Source: Christensenella minuta
GTDB taxonomy: Bacteria > Bacillota > Clostridia > Christensenellales > Christensenellaceae
Length of the DNA stretch: 64,000 bases
Assembly (NCBI RefSeq): GCF_003628755.1
Contig: NZ_CP029256.1
Location: 1,259,585 to 1,323,584, forward strand
Direction of reading: 5' to 3'
Under the pieces are notes generated by a model, which did not search any database, was not told where the DNA came from, and saw only the letters and a list, made by a program, of their open reading frames with translations. The position numbers and the translations under genes were made by a program. How positions within the stretch are numbered: the stretch's first letter is position 1; each line of letters opens with the position of its first letter. Shown one piece after another: positions 34,926 to 44,564 of the stretch.

Positions 34926-36311
34926 CTATTCTTTTTTCACCGCTTCGCGCGGCGCTTTTTTCGTCGTCACTGCGGCGATGATCTCTCCCAGCACCACGGA
35001 TATCGCCACGCCGATAATGAGAATGATATCCGGCTCAAGCATTCCGGTGTCCGCATTGTACGGGAACAGCAGGAATATGATCGCCAGGATCAGCAGCGCG
35101 AACGGCACCCATGTCATAACCCCGATCAGGCCTTTTTTGCCTGGCACCTTATAAGGGCGTTCCCTGTCCGGGTCGATCTTCCGTAGCTTCTGGAAGGCCG
35201 GAAACAGAAAGATATAGGATGCGAGCAACGTGACCACATTGAGGGCGAACAGCGTCCAGAATGCATCCACCGCATCCGGATTCACCTGCCCCAGTACCGC
35301 CGCAATAATCACAATCACCGTTGCTACGACGCCGTTGATGATATTGGCGCTCGAGGGAACTTCGTCCTTATTTTCCTTTTCAAACACCTTGGGCATCGCA
35401 TGGTCGCGGGCTGCGTACATCGCGACATAGTTGACGCCGAACGACCAAGAAGAGAGGTTCGCGATCAGCGAAAACATGAACAGGAAGCCAATAACCGACA
35501 GGATAATCCCCGGCGCGCCCGCCAGCAGGATGCCTGCCGCATCCATGAAGCCACTGTCCACAGAGAGCTCGTTATACGGGATCGCCGCGGAAACGCCGAA
35601 TGCGCCGAACAGGTAGAATACCGCGATCAGGATACCGCCCACAACGATTGCCTTGGGAATTTCCTTTTTCGGGTTCTGCATGTCGCCCGCAAACGTCGTC
35701 ACGACCTCAAACCCCATAAAGTTGAACAGGATGATCGATATGAATGAGATTCCCATCAGCGGCGAGATATCCGCCAGGGAGCCGGAATTGGCAAAGCCGT
35801 TGACAACCGCGCCATAGATGCCGAGGCCGCCCATCGCAACAATTAATATAACCTTGACAATGGTGCCGATATTAATCAGCCACTTGCTCTGGCTGACGCG
35901 ATAATTGCTGATGAGAATTACGACCCAGATGAACGCGAGCTGTATAACGAGGGCCACGATCCAGTTGATCTCGATTCCGGTCGCCGCAATCAGTATGTCC
36001 GTAAACAGGACGGCAAGGGACGCCATCCACAGCGGGAAGTTGACCCAATAGTACCATGCCACGCGGGAACCGTTCCTGCGGCCGAACGCACGCTTTACCC
36101 AATCGTACAGGCCGCCTTCGTCGTCATAGGTCGTCCCTAGCTCCGCGGAAACCATACCGTACGGCAGGAAAAAAGCGACGAGCATGATCGCCCACCAGAT
36201 GTACTGCCACGGACCAATCGCGGCCGCAGGCGCAACCGCTTCTACAACGAGGACGATGCACACCGCTGCCAATACGGCGTCGAACAGTTTAAACTTTTTC
36301 TTTGTAGCCAT
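34926..36311 (-). CDS. aguD: Agmatine/putrescine antiporter (APC family)
   Basis: The 461-residue transporter has about 12 membrane helices and APC motifs (AAIGPWQYIWWAIMLVAFFL in helix 1-2, SAELGTTYDDEGGLYDWV, and FMGFEVVTTFAGDMQNPKKE around helix 6). Its place between the putrescine carbamoyltransferase and agmatine deiminase genes identifies it as the agmatine:putrescine exchanger that feeds the pathway. The start has GAGGAGGAATGGTAG. The specificity is inferred from context rather than a binding-site motif. Confidence 0.88.
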   Translation of the reverse strand: MATKKKFKLFDAVLAAVCIVLVVEAVAPAAAIGPWQYIWWAIMLVAFFLPYGMVSAELGTTYDDEGGLYDWVKRAFGRRNGSRVAWYYWVNFPLWMASLAVLFTDILIAATGIEINWIVALVIQLAFIWVVILISNYRVSQSKWLINIGTIVKVILIVAMGGLGIYGAVVNGFANSGSLADISPLMGISFISIILFNFMGFEVVTTFAGDMQNPKKEIPKAIVVGGILIAVFYLFGAFGVSAAIPYNELSVDSGFMDAAGILLAGAPGIILSVIGFLFMFSLIANLSSWSFGVNYVAMYAARDHAMPKVFEKENKDEVPSSANIINGVVATVIVIIAAVLGQVNPDAVDAFWTLFALNVVTLLASYIFLFPAFQKLRKIDPDRERPYKVPGKKGLIGVMTWVPFALLILAIIFLLFPYNADTGMLEPDIILIIGVAISVVLGEIIAAVTTKKAPREAVKKE

Positions 36312-36440
36312 CTACCATTCCTCCTCTTTCTCTTGATTTGACAAGATATTCCATTTTGCATCGGCCCGCCGGTACGTTCGCAGTAACAGGCGGGCCGATG
36401 CTTATGTTCAAAAGGGCGTACGCCCTTCCTGCCGGGATGG

Positions 36441-37463
36441 TCAGATCAGCCCTTTTTCTTTCATATAGGCTTCGAGTCCGGCCTTGGAAGCGTCACGCTC
36501 GGCAAGATCGACGGGTTTTTCCGGATACATGAAATAAACGAGCAGGGAGCGCATGGCGGTAAGCCTGTTCTCCGCTTCATCGATCACGATAGACCGCGGG
36601 CCGTCAAGCACTTCGTCCGTCACTTCCTCGCCCCGCGTTGCGGGCAGGCAGTGCATAAATTTCACATCCGGCGAAGCCTTCGACAGCATCGCCTCCGATA
36701 CCTGGAATTTCGGATAGAAGATACGCATGCGGTCCTCCTTGGAAAGCTCCGCTTCGTACAACCCATACCATACGTCCGTATAGACGAAATCCGCATTTTT
36801 CATTGCTTCGTCCTCGTCCTCCGTAATCAGGAACGAACCGCCGGAAACCTTGCAGTTTTCCGCCGCGATCTTCCGGAAATTCTCCTTAAGCTGGAAACCT
36901 TTCGGCCCAAACTGCACAAAATCCATGCCCAGCTTAGTCGTCAGCATCATCAGGGACGCGCATACCTGTGTCGCGTCGCCCACGAATACAACCTTCAGGT
37001 CCTCCATTTTCTTCCCTTCCGGGAGGTGCTCCTTGATGGTGATCGCGTCGCCCATCTCCTGTGTCGGGTGGTTATAGTCGCTCATACCGTTGATGACCGG
37101 GATTGCCGCTCCTTCGGCCATATCCACAACGGTCTGGTGCCGTTCTACACGGGCCATCAGGATATCGACGAGGCGTGAAAGCACGCGCACCGTATCTCCT
37201 ACGGATTCATGCTTGCCCATCTGGATCTGCCCTGGGGCGAGGTACTGCGCGTGGCCGCCCATCTGCGCCATTGCGGTTTCAAAGGAAACCCTTGTGCGCG
37301 TTGATGATTGCTCGAAAATCATCCCCAGCACTTTATTTTTCATCAGCTGGGGATAATACCCCTGTTTGATACATTTTTTAATCGCGATTCCGAGGTCGAT
37401 GATCTCCATCAGTTCTTTCTTTGTAAAGTCTGTTGTGTCGATAAAATCTTTGATACGGGCCAT
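36441..37463 (-). CDS. aguB: Putrescine carbamoyltransferase
   Basis: The enzyme splits N-carbamoylputrescine with phosphate into putrescine and carbamoyl phosphate. The 340-residue protein has the carbamoyl-phosphate motif [33 protein letters not shown] and the [15 protein letters not shown] region. The segment [18 protein letters not shown] and the helical C-terminal tail past [17 protein letters not shown] match enterococcal PTCase rather than ornithine carbamoyltransferase. The start has AAGGAGGACGCCGTT. It is the first gene of the operon, behind a promoter with a CRE-like site. No AguR-type activator gene is nearby. Confidence 0.95.
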   Translation of the reverse strand: MARIKDFIDTTDFTKKELMEIIDLGIAIKKCIKQGYYPQLMKNKVLGMIFEQSSTRTRVSFETAMAQMGGHAQYLAPGQIQMGKHESVGDTVRVLSRLVDILMARVERHQTVVDMAEGAAIPVINGMSDYNHPTQEMGDAITIKEHLPEGKKMEDLKVVFVGDATQVCASLMMLTTKLGMDFVQFGPKGFQLKENFRKIAAENCKVSGGSFLITEDEDEAMKNADFVYTDVWYGLYEAELSKEDRMRIFYPKFQVSEAMLSKASPDVKFMHCLPATRGEEVTDEVLDGPRSIVIDEAENRLTAMRSLLVYFMYPEKPVDLAERDASKAGLEAYMKEKGLI

Positions 37464-37568
37464 AACGGCGTCCTCCTTAGAATTTAAAGTAATGATCTAA
37501 ACCGAATAAATTCGGCAAACGACATTTTGTTACAAAGCTGCGTTTTCAGATGTTCTCCGGATGCCTTT

Positions 37569-37613
37569 ATCTTAATGAAAACAAAAAAGCAAGTCCAGTA
37601 TTTAAAGCGCTTT
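37569..37613 (-). promoter_or_regulatory. Possible aguB promoter with CRE-like palindrome
   Basis: Minus-strand TGGACT (37597-37592), 17-bp spacer, TAAGAT (37574-37569). Just upstream lies AAAGCGCTTT (37604-37613), the core of CcpA catabolite-response elements. The position fits carbon-catabolite control of agmatine use; both boxes are imperfect. Confidence 0.5.
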
Positions 37614-37665
37614 TGGAAGAATCATACCCCGGTTGGCAGTTTGTTCCACTCCTGTGAACAAACCG

Positions 37666-38136
37666 TCATTCCTCCTCGCTGTTTTTCCTTGCGAGCCGCG
37701 CCTCGCGGCGCCTCGCGGCGCGTTCATACTCCCGCTTTTCGCTGTCTGTGCGCGGTGTAAAGGGCGGCACCTCGTGAGGCTTGCCGTCATACCCGAGCGC
37801 CACGAACACAAGATAAGCCGTATTCGTACGTTTCTTTACCACACAGTTGGACTTTTCGCTGTATACGTCCACGCGCACCTCGAGCGAAGTGCGGCCCGTC
37901 CATGTCACTGCGGCCTGCAGCGTTACAATCGCTCCAAGCGGCACCGGATGTTTAAAATCCATGCTGTCAAGCGCCGCCGTCGTAACCGTGCTGTGCGCAT
38001 GCCGCGTGGCGGCCACCGCGCCAATGATGTCCACCCACTGCATCAGCGTTCCGCCGTGCAGGTTCCCAAGCTGGTTGATGTCTTCCGACATCACAATATG
38101 CGTTGTTTCCGCATATGCGGTCTTCGTTTGCTCCAT
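37666..38136 (-). CDS. Acyl-CoA thioesterase (hot-dog fold)
   Basis: The 156-residue protein has the hot-dog domain of YciA/BFIT-type thioesterases: DINQLGNLHGGTLMQWVDII with the catalytic-helix residues N-x-x-G-x-x-x-H-G-G, then RHAHSTVTTAALDSMDFKHP and LGAIVTLQAAVTWTGRTSLE. It hydrolyses acyl-CoA; chain length is unknown. The start MEQTKTAYAE (38136) has AAAGGGGGTATATAGA. A tail of alternating Arg/Glu (about 135-156) is low complexity. It is transcribed alone or reads into the agu promoter region; no terminator seen. Confidence 0.9.
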   Translation of the reverse strand: MEQTKTAYAETTHIVMSEDINQLGNLHGGTLMQWVDIIGAVAATRHAHSTVTTAALDSMDFKHPVPLGAIVTLQAAVTWTGRTSLEVRVDVYSEKSNCVVKKRTNTAYLVFVALGYDGKPHEVPPFTPRTDSEKREYERAARRREARLARKNSEEE

Positions 38137-38271
38137 TCTATATACCCCCTTTGTACAACTATTGATAACCATAAAGTTTTTGATTAAGCAAAAAATATCC
38201 GGTTATGAGAAAGACAGCAGTTTATCAATAGGTTTGATGTCTGGTATTTCACAACAACAGGGAACAGGATT

Positions 38272-39699
38272 ATGAAAAAGATTTCATTTATGCAGCTTAT
38301 TTTCCTTACGATGGCCTATTTCGCCTCTGTAAGGCGCATCCCGAACATTGCATATGCCGGCTGGGAATCCGTATCTTTTATGATTTTCGCCGTGCTGATG
38401 TTCGTGATCCCAATTTCTTTCGTATCGGCGGAGCTTGCCACGGCAATGCCCGAAGACGGCGGCCTGTCCGTGTGGATCGGCCGCGCCCTTTCCCCGCGTT
38501 TTGGGTTTCTTGCCGCATGGCTCGTGTGGATTCAGATGTGTTTTGGCATGGTAACGGTGGGCGCCGCCTTTGCCGATATGATCGCCACCATCACGGGAAC
38601 AAAAAGTCTTCTTTCAAACGACTTTTTCATCGGCATCATTGTAATCTCTATTTTCTGGCTGATTACGTTCCTTATCATCAAGGGCGTCCCCATTACTGCA
38701 ATCAGCACTTATGGCACGATTATCGGGCTTTTTGTCCCGCTGGCAGTTTTACTTGTTTTCGGGACGGTCTTTGCATTCACCCACAATCCCGGGGTCTTTA
38801 CTCCGCCCACTGAGGATAAAATCTTCCCCGACCTTTCCGACCTCGGAACGCTCTCCAAGCTGTCCGGCATTATTTTCCTCTTCGCAGGCATGGAACAGGC
38901 CTCGAGCTCTGCCAACCGCATCGATAATCCGCGAAAAAATTATCCGCGCGCTATCATCCTCGCGACTTGCCTCACAGCGGGGCTTTTCACTTATGCCGGC
39001 CTGGTGACCGACGCGCTCGTCGCCGAGGGCAGCATTGCCCTGGCCGATCCGGCGCAGGTTTTCTCCGTTATGTTCAGCGGCTGGAATATCCCGTGGGTCA
39101 CCGCGGTCATTGCGGGTATGATCGCCCTTTCCTGCATCACCGAAATTTCGGCGTGGACCGTCGGGCCTTCCCGCAGCATGCTGCGCTGCGCGCGCGAGGG
39201 CTCTCTTCCGCCCGTATTTCAGAAAACCAACCGGCACGATATTCCCGTCCCGCTGATGCTGTTGCAGGCAGTGATCGTAACGGGTATCGCGCTTATCTTT
39301 GTATTCATTCCCGGCACCAACGGAGTATTCAACACCATCCTCACAATGGCGGTCGCCCTGTACTGCATCGTATACATCTTCATCATTTTATCGGGTATTA
39401 TTTACCGCAAACGCCATCCGAATGAAAAACGCGCGTTCCAAATCCCAGGCGGAAAATTCGGGATGTGGCTCACCTCGATCGTGGGCCTTGTGGGTATCTG
39501 CTTCGTAATCTTTACGAGCTTCATTCCCCCAGCGTCCCTGAGCGCCTCCGAATATCCGGCTTATGTCCTGTTCATGCTGCTGGGTATCATCGTGCTTGTT
39601 GCCATACCGTTGGTCATTTACAGGCTGCGCAGGCCCGCGTGGAAGCAGGCGGACGTTTCCGCTCCAAAGCAGGCCGCAGCATCCGTCCGGCAGCAATAG
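38272..39699 (+). CDS. APC-family amino acid permease (GadC-like)
   Basis: This is the first plus-strand gene of the window. The 475-residue protein has about 12 membrane helices and starts MKKISFMQLIFLTMAYFASV. Motifs SAELATAMPEDGGLSVWIGR and FAGMEQASSSANRIDNPRKNY resemble the glutamate:GABA and related antiporters of the APC superfamily. No adjacent decarboxylase indicates the substrate. The start has ACAGGATT, a weak site. A strong bidirectional terminator follows. Given the agmatine genes next door, an amine or amino-acid exchanger is reasonable. Confidence 0.85.
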   Translation: MKKISFMQLIFLTMAYFASVRRIPNIAYAGWESVSFMIFAVLMFVIPISFVSAELATAMPEDGGLSVWIGRALSPRFGFLAAWLVWIQMCFGMVTVGAAFADMIATITGTKSLLSNDFFIGIIVISIFWLITFLIIKGVPITAISTYGTIIGLFVPLAVLLVFGTVFAFTHNPGVFTPPTEDKIFPDLSDLGTLSKLSGIIFLFAGMEQASSSANRIDNPRKNYPRAIILATCLTAGLFTYAGLVTDALVAEGSIALADPAQVFSVMFSGWNIPWVTAVIAGMIALSCITEISAWTVGPSRSMLRCAREGSLPPVFQKTNRHDIPVPLMLLQAVIVTGIALIFVFIPGTNGVFNTILTMAVALYCIVYIFIILSGIIYRKRHPNEKRAFQIPGGKFGMWLTSIVGLVGICFVIFTSFIPPASLSASEYPAYVLFMLLGIIVLVAIPLVIYRLRRPAWKQADVSAPKQAAASVRQQ

Positions 39700-39722
39700 C
39701 CGCCAGCCATAGATAGCAATCA

Positions 39723-39770
39723 TAGATATAAAAAGCCCGTTCCTTTGTTGGAACGGGCTTTTTATATCTA
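39723..39770. terminator. Bidirectional terminator between convergent genes
   Basis: A near-perfect 21-bp stem with arms TAGATATAAAAAGCCCGTTCC and complement (about 39723-39743 with 39750-39770) ends in TTTTTATAT on both strands. It serves the plus-strand permease and the minus-strand response regulator. Confidence 0.95.
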
Positions 39771-39784
39771 TATACGCCGGGGAT

Positions 39785-40840
39785 TCAGCATCTCTCCGGC
39801 TCCGGGTTCTTTTCCAGTATTATTTTGAAATTATCGGCCACGAGCTGGAAGGTCTCCACGAGTACGGGTGAAAAGGCATTGAATATTCCGTCACGGATAC
39901 GTCCCACTGCCTGTTCGTGCGAGTATCCCTTCGCCACCACCATATTGTCGTAATCATGGGCAAGGCCCACCGCCTGGGCACAGATCGGGATATCGTCCCC
40001 CACGAGCCTGTCCGGAAAACCTGAACCATCCCATTTTTCGTGATGGGACCGGCAGATATTATAGCAATACCTGATATAATCCTTGTTTTCGATATTTTTA
40101 AGGGGTTCGATCAACTGACAGCCCTTCACTGTATGCTGCTGCCAGATCAGGCGCTCTTCATCCTCGAGCTCATTGGCCCTTTTCCGCAGAATCGATTCCG
40201 GAATCAGCAGTTCTCCGATATCGTGCAGTACGGATGCGATACAGATCGTTTCGATCGTCTGCGGGTTCAGCCCGTTCTTATCGTCGCTGTGTTCATACAG
40301 GAATCTAAGCAGCTCGCGGGTATACATCCTGATACGCTGGATATGCTCCTTTGTCTCCGCCGTTTTTGTTTCGAGCACCGACGTAAGCACCGCGACGATG
40401 ATTTCGTTCACATTGGAAAGCGCTTCCCCTTTTTGCTCGAGCACTTCTTCAAGCCCATTCTGGTAATGGTACAGTTCGACGATGTTTTTGACCCTGCGTT
40501 TGACAACATCCGTAACATACGGTTTGCGCACAAAATCCATCGCGCCCAGCCGCAGGCATTTCTCCTCGTCCTCGGCCGAATCCGCCGCCGTGACCATAAT
40601 GACGGGCGTATGTTTGAGCAGGCCGTTAAAGTTCATATATTCGAGGACTTCGTAGCCGTCTATATCCGGCATCATCACGTCGAGAAGTACCAGCGCCAGG
40701 TTGTCACGCTCCCGTTCCATGATTTCCATCGCTTCCCTGCCCCCGCAGGCGCAAATTGTCTCATACTCGGATGAAAGCAGTTCCTCCAGTACGGCACGGT
40801 TCAGTTCGGCATCGTCAACAATCAACAATTTCTCTTTCAT
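39785..40840 (-). CDS. Response regulator with HD (HD-GYP-like) output domain
   Basis: The 351-residue protein has a receiver domain (IVDDAELNR, phospho-acceptor Asp54 in VLLDVMMPDIDG, Lys in VRKPY), a short coiled linker (about 122-150) and an HD domain. The HD domain has ASVLHDIGELLIP (His-Asp 206-207) and HHEKWDGSGFP (266-276). HD-GYP domains hydrolyse cyclic-di-GMP; the third motif residue is Phe instead of Tyr (GFP). It is the last gene of a phosphorelay operon after HPt and hybrid kinase genes. The start has AGAGGTCTGCA. Confidence 0.92.
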   Translation of the reverse strand: MKEKLLIVDDAELNRAVLEELLSSEYETICACGGREAMEIMERERDNLALVLLDVMMPDIDGYEVLEYMNFNGLLKHTPVIMVTAADSAEDEEKCLRLGAMDFVRKPYVTDVVKRRVKNIVELYHYQNGLEEVLEQKGEALSNVNEIIVAVLTSVLETKTAETKEHIQRIRMYTRELLRFLYEHSDDKNGLNPQTIETICIASVLHDIGELLIPESILRKRANELEDEERLIWQQHTVKGCQLIEPLKNIENKDYIRYCYNICRSHHEKWDGSGFPDRLVGDDIPICAQAVGLAHDYDNMVVAKGYSHEQAVGRIRDGIFNAFSPVLVETFQLVADNFKIILEKNPEPERC

Positions 40841-40851
40841 TGCAGACCTCT

Positions 40852-41190
40852 TTACTCCATATCCTCAATCGCTTTTACCGCGGCGTCGTAACGGTTGTAC
40901 ACGGTATCCACATCAATATCGCCCTCATTGCCCCGCAGTTTTTTGCACACTGCGTCGCAGCTGTCCGAAAGTTCATACATTCCAAGGGTCCCGCTCGTCC
41001 CCTTCAGGGTATGCGCGGCTTCGTAGACCCCCTCCATGTCGCCTTCCGAGAGGCAGTCCTTCAGCCGGATCATGCTCCCGTCCTGCAAAAACTTCTTCAG
41101 GAACTTGCGGTACAGTGCTTCGTTTCCGCTCATCCGCCGCAGTCCGTCTTCATAGTCGATCCCCGCACGATTCATTACTTCAATTTCCAT
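40852..41190 (-). CDS. Histidine phosphotransfer (HPt) protein
   Basis: The 112-residue four-helix protein has the phospho-accepting motif AAHTLKGTSGTLGMYEL with His60. It should carry phosphate between the receiver domains of the hybrid kinase and the HD response regulator. I chose ATG 41190 (MEIEVMNRAG), which has GGAGGAAACGGGT. The TTG 15 bp upstream lacks a site. Only 11 bp separate it from the regulator and 15 bp from the kinase, so the three form one phosphorelay operon. Confidence 0.92.
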   Translation of the reverse strand: MEIEVMNRAGIDYEDGLRRMSGNEALYRKFLKKFLQDGSMIRLKDCLSEGDMEGVYEAAHTLKGTSGTLGMYELSDSCDAVCKKLRGNEGDIDVDTVYNRYDAAVKAIEDME

Positions 41191-41205
41191 ACCCGTTTCC
41201 TCCAA

Positions 41206-43848
41206 TCATAGCCTGCTTTTTTTATCATACAAAAATTTATACAAGGCTGCAAATATTGCTTCCGGCTCAATCGGTTTTGCCAGATGCTCGTTCATTCCAC
41301 TCCTGATCGCTTCCGCGGCGTCTTCATAAAAAGCGTTCGCCGTCATGGCGATAATTGCGACCGAATGCGCGTCGCTCCTCTTCATCTCCCGGATCGCCCG
41401 GGCCGCCTCGTTCCCGTTCATGACAGGCATATGCACGTCCATCAGAATCGCGTCGTAATATCCAGGCCCGGAGGCTGCAAATTTTTCCACTGCTTCCTTT
41501 CCGTTATAAGCGCATTCGACCGTAAAACCCACATGCTCGCACAGTTCCCGCGCGACCTCCATATTAAGCTCGTTGTCTTCCGCAATCAACAGCCTCTTGC
41601 CTGTGAAATCATAATTTTCTTCTTCCCGCGCTTCGTTCGCCGAAGCCGATATTTCTCCGCTCAGGCGCTGCAGGATGCGGTAGATGTCCGCCCGCATCAC
41701 CGGTTTTGTCAGGAAATCGTCGACACCGGCCGCAAGCGCCTCCTGCTCGATATTCTTGTGGTCGTAGGCCGACATCAGCACAATATGAGTCTCTTTTCCC
41801 GCTTCCGACCGAATCCATTCCGCCGTGTGGATACCATCCACATCGGGCATATAAAGGTCGATCAGGCACAGGTCAAACGTCTCTCCCGCATCCTTGACAA
41901 GCCTGACCGCGTCCACGCCGGAGGCTGCCGCCGTCGCGTCCACACCCAGCTGGCTGCACTGGAGCTTCAGATGTTCGCGCATCTCCTCGTCGTCCTCCAC
42001 GATCAGCACATGCAGGTTTTTGATCTCCTCCGAAATCTTGATGGAAATTCCGCCCGCGTCCGCGATCTCCAGCCACAGGCTGAAAGCAAAAACGCTGCCC
42101 ATATCCGGCACGCTTTCCACCTCGATCTCCCCGCCCATGGATTCGACAAGCGTTTTGGAAAGCGCCATCCCAAGACCGGTTCCGCCATACTTGCGGTAGG
42201 TGGCGCTTTGCTCCTGCTCAAAAGGCTCGAATAAATGCTCCAGGAATTCCTCGTGCATCCCGATACCGGTATCCCTGACCTCAAATTTCAGGCAAACCTG
42301 ATTTCCCCGCCGGTCCATCTCTTCCACGGACATCCTGATTTTGCCTCGCTCCGGGGTAAACTTGATCGCATTGGAAAGAAAATTCAGCAGCACCTGCTTG
42401 ATCCGCGTATTGTCGCCCTTCACCATATCACAGGTCACGTTTTTCTGCAGCACATCAAACGCCTGCCTGCTCTCTTCCGCCTTGGGCTGCATAATATCCG
42501 TGATCTCGCTGAGCATGGCGTTCAAGCTGAACTCGCGTTCTTCGATCTTCATCTTCCCGCTTTCGATCTTAGACATGTCGAGGATATCGTTAATCAGGTC
42601 GAGCAGGTGCATGGTAGACATATTCAGCTTGCGCAGGTGTTCCCGCATTTTTTCCGGATCGGCAAGGTCGTACTCCATCGTGCGGATCGTCCCTGTCATC
42701 GCATTCATAGGAGTGCGGATTTCGTGGCTCATACGCGACAGAAATTCCCGCTTCGCAATATTTGCGTTCTCTGCACGTTCGAGCGCGGACCTGAGCATAT
42801 TCTGCGCGCGGTTTTCCTCGGTAAGGTCACTCGTCACAAATACGAACTTGGTGACCCTGCCGTTTTCAGCGATCGGATAACGCCTGCTGGACAGCTCTTT
42901 TTCATGACCCGTCTTCGGATCTGTCATAATATATTCATCCTGCCGGATCTCGCCAAGGTTGGGCTCTCGAAAACCGTTTGCAAGCCTCTGGAACGTTTCA
43001 TCGTCAAGGTATGCACGCGCGATCCAGACATTGTTTTTATAGCTTTCCGCGGAAATCCCGAGGATGCGCTCCGCATTGTCGCTGATATATTCCACACGGT
43101 CCTCAAGAAGGTCGTAGATCATGAACACATCGTCCACATTTTCCGAAATAATACTGAAAAGCGCATTGTTGTGGAAGATATCCTCGTTGCGCTTTGCAAT
43201 CGCATGCACGCTGGCGGCAGATACCATAATCGCGAGCGCAATCAAAATCGAGCCCCACGCAAGCGCCATCATATTCGTTTTTTCATTCAGTTGGTTGGCC
43301 CGCTCCACGTAATTATCGATCTCTGTCCCTGTATAATCTGTGATCTCGCGCACATTGCTGTCTGCGCGAAGATAGAGCGGATAGGCAGTCTCGTACAGGA
43401 GCGTCTTTGCTTCTTCCTGCTTCCCGTCGCGGATCAGTTGGATGCAGCGGTCATGCAGCGACAAAAGCTCGTTTACGTCCGCAATCAGCTGTTCCACGGT
43501 TTCGGAATTCCCTTCATATTGGGACCGGAGCGTCTCTTCGAGCAGAGGAAGGTCGTCACGGATCTCATACATCACACCCAGCTCCGCCGCCCGGCTCTCG
43601 GGGAATTCGTCTCCCGCAAGCAGGTTCAGCATCGTATTGCGTGTGAACAATAACTGCGTACGCAACTTCCACGCCGCGTTATTGACGGAATAAGGCCGCT
43701 GGTAGATTTCGTCCGTATAGGTAGCCAGGTTATCCGTATTGACGATCGTCATACCGGCAAACGCCGCCACGCCAATACAAATGACGGCCACAACGGCAAT
43801 CAGCAAAGCGTTGATGTTTTTTACTTTCCGGTCCTTTTTATGCTTCAT
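41206..43848 (-). CDS. Hybrid sensor histidine kinase with two receiver domains
   Basis: The 880-residue membrane protein has helix 1 (about 12-35), an extracytoplasmic four-helix-bundle-like sensor domain (36-190) and helix 2 (about 194-216). A PAS domain follows (about 230-345), then HisKA with His375 in SRMSHEIRTPMNAMTG, HATPase (N box NFLSNAIKF, G boxes DTGIG and GGTGLGMAL), receiver 1 (Asp664) and receiver 2 (Asp804). The sensor domain has no recognisable ligand motif. Phosphate likely flows kinase-receiver-HPt-HD regulator. The start has AGGTAGCT. It is 29 bp after ccdA, so the thioredoxin-CcdA pair may be in the same operon. Confidence 0.93.
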   Translation of the reverse strand: MKHKKDRKVKNINALLIAVVAVICIGVAAFAGMTIVNTDNLATYTDEIYQRPYSVNNAAWKLRTQLLFTRNTMLNLLAGDEFPESRAAELGVMYEIRDDLPLLEETLRSQYEGNSETVEQLIADVNELLSLHDRCIQLIRDGKQEEAKTLLYETAYPLYLRADSNVREITDYTGTEIDNYVERANQLNEKTNMMALAWGSILIALAIMVSAASVHAIAKRNEDIFHNNALFSIISENVDDVFMIYDLLEDRVEYISDNAERILGISAESYKNNVWIARAYLDDETFQRLANGFREPNLGEIRQDEYIMTDPKTGHEKELSSRRYPIAENGRVTKFVFVTSDLTEENRAQNMLRSALERAENANIAKREFLSRMSHEIRTPMNAMTGTIRTMEYDLADPEKMREHLRKLNMSTMHLLDLINDILDMSKIESGKMKIEEREFSLNAMLSEITDIMQPKAEESRQAFDVLQKNVTCDMVKGDNTRIKQVLLNFLSNAIKFTPERGKIRMSVEEMDRRGNQVCLKFEVRDTGIGMHEEFLEHLFEPFEQEQSATYRKYGGTGLGMALSKTLVESMGGEIEVESVPDMGSVFAFSLWLEIADAGGISIKISEEIKNLHVLIVEDDEEMREHLKLQCSQLGVDATAAASGVDAVRLVKDAGETFDLCLIDLYMPDVDGIHTAEWIRSEAGKETHIVLMSAYDHKNIEQEALAAGVDDFLTKPVMRADIYRILQRLSGEISASANEAREEENYDFTGKRLLIAEDNELNMEVARELCEHVGFTVECAYNGKEAVEKFAASGPGYYDAILMDVHMPVMNGNEAARAIREMKRSDAHSVAIIAMTANAFYEDAAEAIRSGMNEHLAKPIEPEAIFAALYKFLYDKKSRL

Positions 43849-43877
43849 AGCTACCTATTATTCCTTTTGCCTTCCAA

Positions 43878-44564
43878 TCAGAAGCCCAGATAAAGCAAAT
43901 ATAATCCAAGGATCAGGATTACTGCGCCAAGAACGGCTTTGACCCATTTCCCCGCTTTCGCAAACCGCGCCGAGCCGCCGAGCTGGTTCACCGTTCCGAT
44001 TCCCGCTCCCACGGCGACGATTAATATGCTGTTTCCCACCGAATAGGTAACCAGCATAGCGATTCCCACGCCGAGGTCGATTCCGCTTGAAATCACCGCA
44101 AGAATCGCCGCCAGCACGGGCGTCACGCAAGGGGAAGCAAACGCACCTCCGAGAAGGCCAAGCAGGAACGCGCCCACGCCGCCCTTTTTAGTCGTGGTCT
44201 GCCGCACGCCGCAGGCCGGAAACAACTTTACAACGTCCCACATCACTAGCGCCATAAACACCATCAGCGCCCCTAGCGCCAGATACCACCAGCTTCCCAT
44301 AGCGGAAAGCTGCTGGCCAAGCAGCGCAAGCACCGTGCCGATAGCGGTAAAGGTCACCGTCATCCCCAGGCAAAACAGCAGGGAATAGATGAGCGCTGTT
44401 TTTCTGCCGCTCCTATTTCCGCCGACATAACCGATGACAAGCGGAAAGGTAGAGAGGGAACACGGAGTGAAGGAGGTCAGCACGCCCGCCGCCAGCGCCG
44501 CCAGCGGCCCGATCCACAAGTTTTGCGAAATCATGTTTCCAAGCTGTGCGAGAAGCTCCGTCAT
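43878..44564 (-). CDS. ccdA: CcdA/DsbD-type thiol electron transporter
   Basis: The 228-residue protein has six predicted membrane helices. Its two redox-active cysteines sit in the typical places, SFTPCSLSTFPLVIGY (helix 1) and ASPCVTPVLAA (helix 4). CcdA passes electrons from cytoplasmic thioredoxin across the membrane to an extracytoplasmic thioredoxin-like partner. That partner is encoded directly upstream and the genes overlap by 4 bp. No cytochrome c maturation genes are present, so general thiol reduction is more likely. About 30 residues past helix 6 are absent, normal for short CcdA. Confidence 0.92.
   Translation of the reverse strand: MTELLAQLGNMISQNLWIGPLAALAAGVLTSFTPCSLSTFPLVIGYVGGNRSGRKTALIYSLLFCLGMTVTFTAIGTVLALLGQQLSAMGSWWYLALGALMVFMALVMWDVVKLFPACGVRQTTTKKGGVGAFLLGLLGGAFASPCVTPVLAAILAVISSGIDLGVGIAMLVTYSVGNSILIVAVGAGIGTVNQLGGSARFAKAGKWVKAVLGAVILILGLYLLYLGF

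Noticed and set aside
36441-37463. Ornithine carbamoyltransferase (argF/arcB)
   Set aside because: The motifs and the helical tail fit putrescine carbamoyltransferase, and the neighbours are agmatine genes; no arginine deiminase or arginine biosynthesis gene is present.
37686-37722. Tandem GCGCCTCGCGGC repeats as a regulatory repeat
   Set aside because: They lie inside the thioesterase gene and encode a low-complexity Arg/Ala/Glu tail, so they are explained by coding.
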